The notes under the pieces were generated by a model. That model ran no database searches, was not told the origin of the DNA, and saw nothing but the letters and a program-made list of their open reading frames with translations. Shown here piece after piece: positions 1 through 9,622 of a stretch of 64,000 nt of DNA. Where the stretch lies: the NCBI GenBank assembly GCA_964019165.1, contig OZ025271.1, forward strand, positions 7,027,570-7,091,569, in the 5' to 3' direction. Position 1 is the stretch's first letter; the number at the start of each line of letters is the position of its first letter. This stretch comes from Mastigias papua. Taxonomy: Eukaryota; Cnidaria; Scyphozoa; Rhizostomeae; Mastigiidae. A program made the translations under genes and the position numbers.

Positions 1-176
1 CATTCAACTCCATGCCGCAAGCTGCGCAGCTCTCATTTACCTTGTCAACCTGTCTTTGTAAATCTTCTGCTGTGTTAGCTTGCAATACAGTGTCATCAGC
101 AAATTGTATGCTATTAATAACCACTCCATTTACAACTAAACCAGTTTAATCCTGTAGGGCTTCATTTATTAGTTCT

Positions 177-851
177 TCACTGCACATGATAAAAAAACAC
201 TGGAGACAAAACACAGCCTTGTCTGACACATTTCTCAATTTTAAAACTTTGAGAGTCTTCTGACCTTCCCCTAATTTGAGCAGTTTGAAACCAATGTAGA
301 TTTAATATCAATCTTATTTCCTCTGAAGGCACATTATATTTTGTTAGAATCTCAATTAATGTATTATCGGCTACTTTATCAAATGCTTTTTTGTAGTCTA
401 TGAAGCATGCAAAGACCTTTCTGTTTTTGCAGATCATTCTCTCTGCTAAAAGCCTTGTTTGGCGTATTGCATCTCTTGTTCCTCTACCCTCCCTGAATCC
501 CAATTGATTTTCGCTCATTTTTTTCACAGCTAGTGGTGTTATTCGTTTCTTTATAATGTTTAGTAAAATCTTAGCGGCAAGTTATATTAAGCTTATTGTC
601 CCATTATCTGCACAATCTTTTGTATTTTTTACTTCGGGAAGCTGTATAAAAATTGATTTAAGAAAATCATCTGGCTGTAAACCCGTATTATAGGATTTAT
701 TGATAATCCATGTCATCACTGCTATTCCCTTGTTACCCATATTCTGCAAAAAGTCTGTTGGGATTTCGTCTATTCCCGTGGAATTTCCCTTTGGTAGCTT
801 AGTGATGGTTTCCCTTACTTCTATTTCTGAGATGTTCACAGTATTATGCAT
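177..851 (-). pseudogene. LINE reverse transcriptase fragments
   Basis: Two minus-strand frames (851-582 and 527-177) carry RT fingers and palm sequence: STGIDEIPTDFL, then NQLGFREGRGTRDAI, then the motif A region FACFIDYKKAFDKV with its catalytic Asp, then VRQGCVLSP. The motif C block (FADD) lies further left, at about 85-105, after a stop. The frames are separated by an indel near 540-580. Together they are the palm of an RTE-like RT that can no longer be made as one protein. Confidence 0.85.
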
Positions 852-914
852 GCTATTCGTATCTGTACATATGTCAGGTCTCTCACCTGAATATAACTCT
901 CCAATGTACTCTAC

Positions 915-1529
915 TCACTTTTCTAAGACATCGTTTTCTTCAAAAAGCACTTCTCCATCTATATTTTTCAAACCCTCTGCTGATCGCAACTTCCTAAGCC
1001 TAAGCTGTTTTACTTTTTGGAACATTTTTAGGTTGTGTGCTTTATCCAGTGATTCAATCTCATTGCAAATTTCATTATAATACTCATTTTTGCCTTTTCT
1101 ACACATTTTCTTAATAGTTTTGGATAGACCTCTATATTTTCCATCATTTCTTTTCCATATTCTTCTTTCCTCCATTTTGTCCAATATCTCTTCAGTGATC
1201 CAGCATTGTTTCTTTGTGTATTTTATTTTGCCACAAACTGTATCTGCAGCTTTAATAAGACATTCCTTAAGCTTGCTCCAGGCTTCTTCAACAATTGTCC
1301 CATTACTCTTTGTATCAATTAATCTTTCACTTTCTACCTTGTATTTCTCTTTCATTGTTCCTTTGTCAAGCTTGGAAATATTCCACTTTTTTCTTGAACA
1401 TTTGCTCTTATTCAATCGCTTGAGTGGTGTTTTGATATTTATAATAACTGGATTATGATCTGATCCACAATCCGCGCCTGGTCGGGCCATAGCATTTGTT
1501 ATACTATTGCGATATATTCTGCGTATCAT
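915..1529 (-). pseudogene. LINE endonuclease C-terminus and linker
   Basis: The frame begins with a DYIM-like strand and contains GSDHNPVIINI near residue 22, the terminal Asp-His motif of LINE AP endonucleases. It is followed by about 170 Lys/Arg-rich residues linking to the RT domain. It follows the endonuclease N-terminal frame after a gap of about 110 bases holding stops. Confidence 0.8.
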
Positions 1530-1637
1530 GATGTAATCTATTTGATTTTTCCTTTTTCCTTATGGGGCTGACTAAGTGTGCTTTGAATTGTCTCTCTGTT
1601 CGAATCACGTATTGCAAACTATTACATAATTGCCTAT

Positions 1638-2153
1638 TCAGAACTCTACTAATCTTTCCCCTTTCTCGTTCCTTTCACCTAGTCCATGCAGTCCTACCAC
1701 TTCACCTTGTTTTCCTTTCCCGATCTTGGCGTTGAAATCCCCCGTCACTATAACTATGTCATCCCATTTCTTTGTTTCATTTATTGCATATTCTACTTCT
1801 TCATAAAATTTCTCTATCTCTTCATCTGAATCTGCTGCAGTTGGTGCGTAGATTTGACAAAGGAGAAGGTTCTTGGGCTTTGGTAATAATCTGACAATTG
1901 TTATTCTTTCAGATTTCAAACTATAATTTATAGTGCTATCCATCGCAATGCCTCTCATTACAAAAGTAACGCCTTTCCTATGTTCAGTCCCACCTGCAAA
2001 GATGACGCTAAAGTCTTCATTATTGGGTAAATGGTATCTAAAGCCTCCTCCATCTTTCCAGAATGTTTCTGATACTCCTAATACATCTATATTCATTCTT
2101 ATCATTTCTTTGGCAATGTTTGCAAGTTTTCCAGCCGGATATAGGCTTCTCAC
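1638..2153 (-). pseudogene. LINE AP endonuclease, N-terminal part
   Basis: The 171-residue frame opens with the pattern RSLYPAGKLANIAKEM and DVLGVSET, typical of the first strands of LINE apurinic-like endonucleases. It holds the catalytic-loop pattern TGDFNAKIG near residue 140 (Asp and Asn of the nuclease). It ends at a stop where the family continues toward the SDHNP motif, which is found in the next frame (915-1529). The enzyme would nick target DNA to prime reverse transcription. The frame break makes this copy inactive. Confidence 0.8.
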
Positions 2154-2170
2154 ATTCCAAGTACATGTTT

Positions 2171-2850
2171 AACAGCAGTCAATGGATGACGGTGCATGTC
2201 TTCCTACTGGGGTGCAGTCCATCCACCGGGCCGGACTAATGAGCCGATGGGCATCACCACCCGTTTTGCCAAGCCCTAATCTATGTCTATTTAGCATTTC
2301 CATGATAATTCTTAGGGGCTCTTTAGGAAAAGCAGGCAATTAGAACTACTTTTCCAGCAGTGGCTGCTAACTAGCTTGTCACCGCTATCCGATGATTTCA
2401 AATATATCATTGTTGAAAAAAGGGTAGACCGTGCCTTTCGTCCTGAAATACGTAACTTCTCATGCATTTTACGCCGCCAAAATTCACAGGAAGATACTGT
2501 ATCGTCATGCACGTCTATTTGGTAGTTTTGAACGGGATTGATGCAAAATTTCAGCTTTTATTAGAGTAAACAATCTCACTTTGCAACTGTAGACTGTTGC
2601 AGAAATCGATAGCCATCACGCTCCTGTCATCAGTACCATGCATGGATAAATATCAATTGGCCATTTAAGCTCGTAGGTATTATAACATCTGCAGATGGAT
2701 GAATTGAATAGGTGCAGTGCTATGGATCTATTGACACGCAATAACGTCCTGCTTAGAGTAAAAGATATTCGCTCAATAAATATAGGTGATTGTCTTCACA
2801 GATTGATTATATACTGACAGTTACAAAAATCAAATGGTATAACTATAATT
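2171..2850. other. No gene recognised
   Basis: Apart from the probable LINE leader up to about 2290, I see no supported feature. A 66-codon minus-strand frame at 2312-2512 has no recognisable motif. Confidence 0.4.
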
Positions 2851-2851
2851 A

Positions 2852-3796
2852 TCAATACTTTACATGATAACCCTTACTTTGTGACAGTATTTTTAGCCTA
2901 TTAGGCAGCGAGGTAATTGTTTTATCAATGGTAAATATATTGCAGTTTTTCAAGTGTTTAACAACTCTCTCTTTAAACTGAAGACACGACTCTTTTGAAA
3001 TCTTCTGTTCCATGGCCTCCTTTTTCAATGCCACTTCTACGATGTGAAGCACATTTTCGATGGGATTAATGCCTGATAATCTAGGTGGGATAGTAAGAAA
3101 CTGTAAGCCGCATTCTTCTATAGCATCAAGTGCCACTTTACTTGTCTCGCAAGGATCGTTGTCCATTACTCCTCTCTTCCTTTCATCTCTGCCAACTCTA
3201 GTAGCTTACTATGCAGCGTGTTTTGTACAAAGTCTGCAAAATAATGTCCCTACATTGTTGTGTACTCTTCCAGTAAAACAACATTACTTCCACTGCTTAT
3301 GCCAACTAGAAAATGGATTCTTCTGCCCCCAGCCAAATTTTCTGTTGCTTTCACAGTCACCCGAAATCCTTCATATTTTCTTCTATACACCTTCCACTGC
3401 GCTGAAACAGCTTCTTTGTATGGGTTACATTTGTAGACAAATAAAACACCATCCAAATACAGCAAGACGTTATCACTCAAAAAATCTGGTAGCATATCTT
3501 TTTAACGCATCTCTCTCAAATTTCACGCGTTTTTTCCTGTCCTCTGCAGACAAGACGCCCTTTCTTATCGACGTTAATCTATAATAATTCGTTTCTTTCA
3601 AGGCACGGATTAAAGTCCTGCGGCTAACGTGGGTCATTCCCGCTTCCCTACCAACCTCCAGCACTGTCACATTCGGGTTTTCCTCTCTCATTGCCAAAAA
3701 CTGTCGTAGAAATTGGCTCCTATCTCTGTCCGTAAAGATGCGTGGTCTGCCAGGTTTTAGTTTCTTCATGTTATTTTCGCCTTTATCCTTTGCCAT
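2852..3796 (-). pseudogene. Tc1/mariner-like transposase, broken
   Basis: Three minus-strand frames in the right order make up one cut-and-paste transposase. 3796-3473 has a helix-turn-helix of the VLEVGREAGMTHVSRRTLIRAL type. 3495-3250 has LYLDGVLFVYKCNP, carrying the first catalytic Asp. 3166-2852 has DNDP with the second Asp and, 34 residues later, the Glu of NPIENV, so the spacing is DD34E-like. Two frame changes separate the parts, so the gene is dead. I could not identify terminal inverted repeats; the (TA)n tract starting at 4015 may mark or obscure one end. Family placement is by motif only. Confidence 0.85.
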
Positions 3797-4010
3797 TATG
3801 CCCTCTCTGCGTAGTCTCAGGACAGATGGTGCGGAGACTTGGCAACGCCGGCTTATTTGTCTTAACTATAGTCCTCCCTCCAGTCTCAATAATTGGATAT
3901 ACGAATAATAGCTCAATAATAGCTCTTGTCTTGTCAGCTATTTTCCTTCTGAATACCATACTTGATAGTGAACAGAGCAGATGAAACACTTTATAGGTAC
4001 ACTTACATTT

Positions 4011-4171
<161 letters not shown>

Positions 4172-4240
4172 CTGTGAACAATGGGGGATCGACAAGCGCA
4201 TGATAACATAATTTCATTGCATAATTTCATTGTGGTTGAG

Positions 4241-4300
4241 CGCCAAAAGTTTTCGCCCTTACAGTTTGGGCACCAAAAGTTTTACCCTTACATTTTGGGG
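4241..4300. repeat. Two-copy 30-bp tandem repeat
   Basis: 4241-4270 and 4271-4300 are the same 30-bp unit with a few substitutions. Both begin with CRCCAAAAGTTTT and end in a run of G. Confidence 0.85.
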
Positions 4301-5319
4301 GGCCAAGAACAGATTTCGTTTATATCACGTGGTTTTCGATCCTTTTTTCTCTTGCTTAAATGTATTACAGATGTAGCCGCGCAGTTATGCTGGAAGATGT
4401 TCTCATGCTGCCAGCCTTACTACAAATATGCGAATATGTTTCTACTACAGGTTTCAGTGTAAACAGTTACTTGGTATTGCAATTTGCATGAAATGACATG
4501 AGTACTACGCGCTCTGCACAGAAACAGTTACCATCCCTTATCCTATTTGACATATATTGTAGAATGCCTTCATTGCTGTAAATATTCTATTATATTTAAA
4601 ATGAATTGAAATGTGCTATATTATAAACATGTTCACTATTTGCATCATAGCGATGAATTTAAGAGGATGAGAAATATGCCGCCTCGGTTTCATTGACATT
4701 TTATGTTCATTTAAATACCCCAGTTTCATGGGAAGCCGAAGTCATCAGGGAAACCCACCGCCCCCCATTGTTTCTGCATGGAAATAGGTTCTTTATCTAA
4801 ACAACCAATAACTATAAAGTACCTTCCAGTGCATTCAGACATGAAAGCAACATTTGTTTATAGAGAGATAATATATAGAGTGAATATTAGAGTTGAACCA
4901 AGTATGGCGTCATCGATTCGTTACACAGCTTTAATTTTCATTCAATTGAATTCGCGACCCCCGATTACCCCAGGATAGCCATCAGCGATATTTCAATATC
5001 CGTAAAGTTTAAAGAAACGAAAAAAACATAGGCAGCCAAAACTCTTCGAACACTATGCTTCTTATCTCTATACACTATCTCCCCTCCCCCCACCCCTATA
5101 CAATGCTTTAGTATGGCTAGGAAATGAAGACAAATTGAGATCTAAGTTGACCAAGTGCACCAAACATCCTGGGACATATTCTTCCTTCTTCTCAACATCG
5201 TTTCAGGGAGGGAAGGGGGCTGTTTGTGTGAAATACAACAATGAAGCGTTAGATATCTATTTCCTGGCAATTCCAAGCTACTGTTCCAACTACTTTGGGA
5301 GGCTATTGTAGGTATTAAC
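4301..5319. other. No gene recognised
   Basis: Non-repetitive AT-rich sequence. I found no frame with a recognisable domain, no terminal repeats and no RNA gene. Confidence 0.4.
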
Positions 5320-5800
5320 ATGTGCGGGCACAACACCAATTCATCCTGCCAATCGTCCATAGGAGATCATATTAAAAAAACAACCCATAGTGCTACCATG
5401 GAAGACTGTAAGATTGCCAAAAGTGATAACGTGCTTGATCTCCTTATTTACGAAAGCCTTCTCATTCAAAAGGATAAAACTAACCTTAATTCCCAACAGT
5501 CTTTCTTTTCTAGTTGCTGGCTTTCCATTATAATAGCTTGTTCACTTCCTTTATTTGCCTTTTCCTCTAGTGTGTTTTGACATATGTGCGTGAGCTTACT
5601 CACGCCCCTTAGTTATTGACTCAGTGCGTGACCTTATTCACGCCCCCATGGTTATACAAGACTTTATTTTCGCTACTTCCATCTTTTTACTGATGATGCA
5701 TCATGATCGAGTCGAAATGTTTGATTATGTCTTAGGTCTTTTTTAATGATTATGTCTTCTTAGGTCTTAGCAATTGATTAGGTCTACTGTTTATGTCATA
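5320..5800 (+). mobile_element. Penelope-like element 3' fragment (GIY-YIG tail)
   Basis: The plus frame 5320-5580 carries SSIGDHIKKTTHSATMEDCK and then DNVLDLLIYESLLI, which match the C-terminal part of the GIY-YIG nuclease of Penelope-like and related retroelements (the late helix with the conserved Glu before a Q/K-rich tail). The frame ends at 5578. Downstream bases 5581-5660 hold two similar copies of a motif reading GTGNSTKANTCACGCCCC, which I take as element 3' flank. The RT part is absent, so this is a 5'-truncated copy. Confidence 0.65.
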
Positions 5801-6171
5801 TTTAGAAAGGATTGTCGACACTAAAATACATCCATATAGACAATAAAATGTCTTTATTTGTTGTTGCGATTCTTGTACTGAATTTCATCATCAAGCTGCA
5901 TTTGCAACAACGAAAGATTTCTACGATAATTTTGAGCAATGTACTGAGAGATTTAAAGGTTACAAGTTTTGTCTCATGTTCAAAAGTTGCCTTACAGATC
6001 TTTAGCCAAGCTCTGTTAACAATGGACTAGCAGGGGCGTTAAACGCACTGTTAGCTTTTAGTCTAACTGCTCTATTCTGTAGCTTTTAGAGTCTACTCAT
6101 GTCAGTTGTGCTACAACGCCCCCATACAGATGAGCAATATCGAAAATGTGGTCCTATCATGCAAAATATAC
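5801..6171. other. No gene recognised
   Basis: No supported feature; a 72-codon frame at 5812-6030 has no motif I recognise. Confidence 0.35.
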
Positions 6172-6177
6172 AAGTTC

Positions 6178-6337
6178 TTCGAGATATATTGTTGTAGAAA
6201 CTATTTTGCATGCTTCAGTACCCCTATGGCACAGAAAACCTTCCTCAATATCACATCCATGTGCTATCGAGGAAGGTTTCCCATGCCGTAGGAGTACTGA
6301 AGCATGCAAAACAGTTTCTACCACAAAATATCTTGAA
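6178..6337. repeat. Near-perfect 160-nt hairpin
   Basis: Bases 6178-6256 and 6259-6337 are reverse complements with no gaps and roughly ten mismatches in 79 positions, leaving a two-base loop at 6257-6258. Paired positions sum to 12515 throughout. The arms include GCATGCTTCAGTA. It has no coding capacity. It may be a small foldback transposon or an inverted duplication. I saw no clear flanking target duplication. Confidence 0.9.
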
Positions 6338-6598
6338 TCTGCATTTACTGTTGTGAATGTGCAACACGATCAGTATCATCCAGGTACAGAAATTCATATA
6401 CAAGTATCTGAAAGAATTTTTCATTTCCTATTCAGAGGCCCTGTGTGGAATAGATTGCTTGATGTTCGGAACCGGGTGCCAACACTTATGTCACAATCAC
6501 AAGAATCAAGAGAAAGCTCCAACATTTAAATATATTCACTTATATGGCCATGTATATAAAGAGAGAAGCTAAAATCGAAATAGCTATTGATTACATAC

Positions 6599-6810
6599 CT
6601 TGAACTCTAGTAATATCTCATAACTGTCAAATAGGTCGTCCTCAAATTCCAATGTGAAGGGATGGGGTTTGCAAAATGGCCGAATAGTTACTGGACTTTT
6701 AAGAGACCTAGGAATCGTATAGTTATCTGATTTGAGCGAAATAAAAAGAATCAAATATGACGTGGTTTGAACATCAGCCACAGCAGATATTGCGATGTCT
6801 GTACTTTGAT
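6599..6810 (-). CDS. Host exon A2, ZU5-type protein (copy A)
   Basis: This 212-bp minus-strand exon is bounded by an acceptor (TTTTCTTGTAG) at 6811 and a donor (GTATGT) ending at 6598. It starts with two bases that complete a codon begun by exon A1, and ends in phase 0 after the pattern LLEFK. The encoded 70 residues include TSYLILFISLKS, and PHPFTLEFEDD further on. Exon B2 at 30296-30498 is a clear paralogue with the same boundaries and phases and is three codons shorter. I read it as the end of one ZU5 domain and the start of a second. No downstream copy-A exon equivalent to B3 was found to the left, so copy A may be truncated. Confidence 0.75.
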
Positions 6811-7107
6811 CTACAAGAAAATTCAGAGAGTTGAAATGTGGAATATCTGCATGTTATTGCATAAAAAATCCTGATCACTACAGTTTCATATCTGTATAAC
6901 TTACATTTGGTATAAAGATAAGTTTTTACGCAATACTCCTGTTGAGCTGGATAATCTCATTTTTCAAGTCAATTTATGCCTTATGATACCATGCATCAGA
7001 TTACAGCTATAATTGGTCTGAATAAGAAGGAATTTGATAGGATAATGTTATTTACAAGACACTTATAATTGACATCAGAGAAACGAGAGATTCGTACGAG
7101 AACTAAC

Positions 7108-7445
7108 CACTATTTTGACAGAGCGTGATCCATTCTCCATGTTCATTATCATAGCTTTTTATAACAATTGATGTTAGTTCAGGCAATTCGATAACGCTGT
7201 GATTGAGTGTTAGCACAATCGGCTTCAATAACCTCTGCCAAAGTGGCTTGATTTGAATAACATCACTGAGTATTGTCTCACCAAAGTCACAATATATGCT
7301 AGGAACATTGTTATCGGATGCACTAAGTGCACTGATCTCATAGTCCTCAGTACCGTCACCAGCGTATTCGGGAATCTCGAGAGACAGCTGGAGTTTCTTG
7401 CAATTTATAGTTTGCCTCATTGGTTGGAAAGAGAAAGATACTTTC
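7108..7445 (-). CDS. Host exon A1, ZU5 domain (copy A)
   Basis: A 338-bp minus-strand exon with acceptor CATTTTGACAG at 7446 and donor GTTAGT ending at 7107, phase 1 at both ends. Its 112 codons carry SLEIPEYAGDG, then CDFGETILSDVIQIKP, then LLKPIVLTLNHS and SIVIKSYDNEHGEWITL. These are the strand patterns of a ZU5 domain (found in UNC5 receptors, ankyrins and PIDD): an elevated start, LLKPVxLxxPH, then a W near the end. Exon B1 (34970-35307) has the same length, phases and borders. ZU5 domains act in intracellular scaffolding and death-receptor type signalling. The function here is inferred from the family only. Confidence 0.8.
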
Positions 7446-8055
7446 CTGTCAAAATGGTGATGAAAAATTGGTTGACATGAGAAAATATACAGAGATGAAA
7501 TAATAGTTATTTGAGTCTAAAAGCGCAACACACCATTCGAAGCTTCATCCTGAACAATGAAAGAGCCAATGCAAAAATATATCAAATATATATTAAAATA
7601 TATATTGAACAGGGAGTGGCTCCCAAAATAGTAATGCATTATGTTTCTAGGTAATGTTTGAACGCATTTGGCTACGATATTAGCGAGAATTTGAAGGCAT
7701 AATCTAGACATTGACTGAAAAGTCATTCATACTCTGTATTTTAAGGACAGTATCCCTCATTAAATATAAAGAGTAACAAATTTAACTGAATTGCTGGAAA
7801 TTTTATCCGAGTTACATAACAAGTGATATGGGCTGACCTTAATTCATCAACGGCCATTAAGATTATGAATATGATTCAAGGTCTTGTCAAAGTAAAATGG
7901 TCTAAAACATATGGTCAATTAGTTGACTAGTAGACTCCTTCAACTACCATTGATATTAAAACCTAGATGAATTGTATCTGACATTTGATTCTAACTACTA
8001 CAATGAAAAGAATAGGATAGGACCAGATTTTAGCAACTTGTTAAGAGGAAATTAC
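7446..8055. other. Probable intron or intergenic; nothing recognised
   Basis: Sequence upstream of exon A1 with no motif-bearing frame. The 69-codon minus-strand frame at 7517-7726 shows no domain. Confidence 0.35.
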
Positions 8056-8092
8056 AAAGGTCTTGATAAGTCTGTTGGTACTACAGAACTTC

Positions 8093-9617
8093 ACTATAGC
8101 ACGAAAAAGCGGGAACATTGCTTTAGCATACTGAAAGCTTTTTTCGTCCGACACTCGTCAGAGTATGAAACGTCGGATAGCGACCGAAAGGTGAAACGAA
8201 ATATATAGCCAGATGCGGGTACACGTGATATGATGAATAATGCGTCTATTTGGCTCTATGATTGGCCAATTAGCACCTATTCACCATTGTTTACTTGAAG
8301 AGTCCAAGTGAAAAAACGAACTCTTTTTGTTTACACAAGACTGGGTTTTGAGTCTTGATGTAAACCGATTCCAAAACACCTAAATGAAAGGACGATCTTG
8401 CTTGCCCAATGATCCGAAAATTATCGTCTGTATATGTTTTGGCGCATTCTGGATTTGTAATAAGATGTTGTCCTATGGCCGAATCACTTTTCATTTTAGA
8501 AATAGAGTTTTTACACATACGAGGTGGCTGTTCTCTTGTTGTTGTGTTTTTCGTCCTGATGCTCGTGGGGACATGTTGTTTTATTCTGTCTGCTAGTCTC
8601 TGCGTGGTGCGTCCTACGTACCGAGCTTCACATCGGCACGAAAATTCGTAAACTACACAACTTTTTTGAGTGGTAGGAACGCTATCTTTTTTAGCAGATG
8701 GTAGCATGATTCTAGTGTTATAAACCGCACGGGGCTTCACAGCATAGAAGCAAGATGTAATGGCTTTGTTAATTTGGTTTTCAAATTTTGAAGAAACATT
8801 TCCAATCCAGGGCAATTTTAGGTAGACCGGGCACTTTTCAGGACCAAACTGTTTTTCTGATGAAATGTTGGCTAGTTTTTCCTTAATGCAAGAAACAAGG
8901 ACATCTTCTGGATATCCATTGTCAATAAGCAGTTGTTTTATTGTGCCCAGCTCAGAATCTAACTTGGTTTTAGAGCAAATCATAAGTGCCCTGTGAACTA
9001 AAGTTTTTATAAGGTTGATTTTTCTAGCTTTTGGGCTAAAGGAATTCCAACGGATGTATTGACCAGTAAACGTTGGCTTCCTGTAAATGCTGGTGAGAAA
9101 TCCAGTGCCCCCTTTCTCAACCGAAACGTCTAGAAAATTCAAGGAGTTGTTTTGCTCCTTCTCTACTGTAAAATTTAGGGCTGGATGTAGTTGGTTGAGG
9201 TTGACGTGAAAACGGTCACATTCCAGCTCAGAACCGAAAATGACAAAAGTATCGTCAACATAACGAAAGTAGACACCTGGCTTTATGGTGTTATTGAAAA
9301 GTCTACTTTCATGAAAACCCACGAAAATATTTGCCAAAGCTGGCCCCAAAGGGCTGCCCATTGCCACTCCGTCTAATTGTTTATGCATCTGGTTGTTAAA
9401 ACTAAATTCCACTCCTCGCGTAGCAACTAGCATCAATTCTTTGAAAGTATCCTCGGGGAATGGAGGGCAATCAAGCTGACCTCTATACAAAGCATCAGCA
9501 CAAATCCCTATGGTCTCATCTAATGGCACGTTGGTGAATAGACTGCTGATGTCAAAGGAGCACAGAAATGTTTTGGCAGGGTCAACGTTATAATTTTGGA
9601 TAAAGTTGGCAAATGTA
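8093..9617 (-). repeat. Left inverted arm of PLE 1
   Basis: Reverse complement of 10624-12148. The minus-strand frame ending at 8291 therefore repeats the C-terminal two thirds of the PLE protein, from the RT palm to the stop. Its first codons, right of 9617, are antisense of the spacer and not element protein. This arm lacks the RT N-terminal part and cannot give a complete enzyme. Confidence 0.95.
8127..8167 (-). ncRNA. Hammerhead ribozyme, mirror copy
   Basis: Exact mirror of the motif at 12074-12114 on the minus strand: stem I CATACT / AGTATG, core CTGACGA and GAAA. The predicted cut lies after the base complementary to 8133. Confidence 0.7.
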
Positions 9618-9622
9618 TCTAG

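Larger units (their letters stand above)
1..2170 (-). mobile_element. RTE-like LINE, decayed, cut by the window edge
   Basis: Read on the minus strand, the pieces follow the order of a non-LTR retrotransposon: an AP-type endonuclease (2170 to about 1430), a linker (to 915), then reverse transcriptase (RT) blocks (851-582, 527-177, and 144 to the window edge). The last block contains the RT catalytic motif QFADDTV near 85-105. Frames are broken between blocks by stops and small indels, so this is a dead copy. The start of the endonuclease resembles the family often annotated as craniofacial development protein 2-like, which are RTE-type LINE endonucleases. The 3' end lies outside the window. 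Bases 2171-2290 look like the element's own 5' leader, with no open frame of note. Confidence 0.85.

Noticed and set aside
5688..5725. CTGATGA ... GAAATG downstream of the PLE tail
   Set aside because: It contains the two core boxes, but no stem I or stem III can be drawn.
9191..9376. Open frame opposite the PLE RT (and its mirror 10865-11050)
   Set aside because: Antisense shadow of the RT frame; it is duplicated only because the arms are duplicated.
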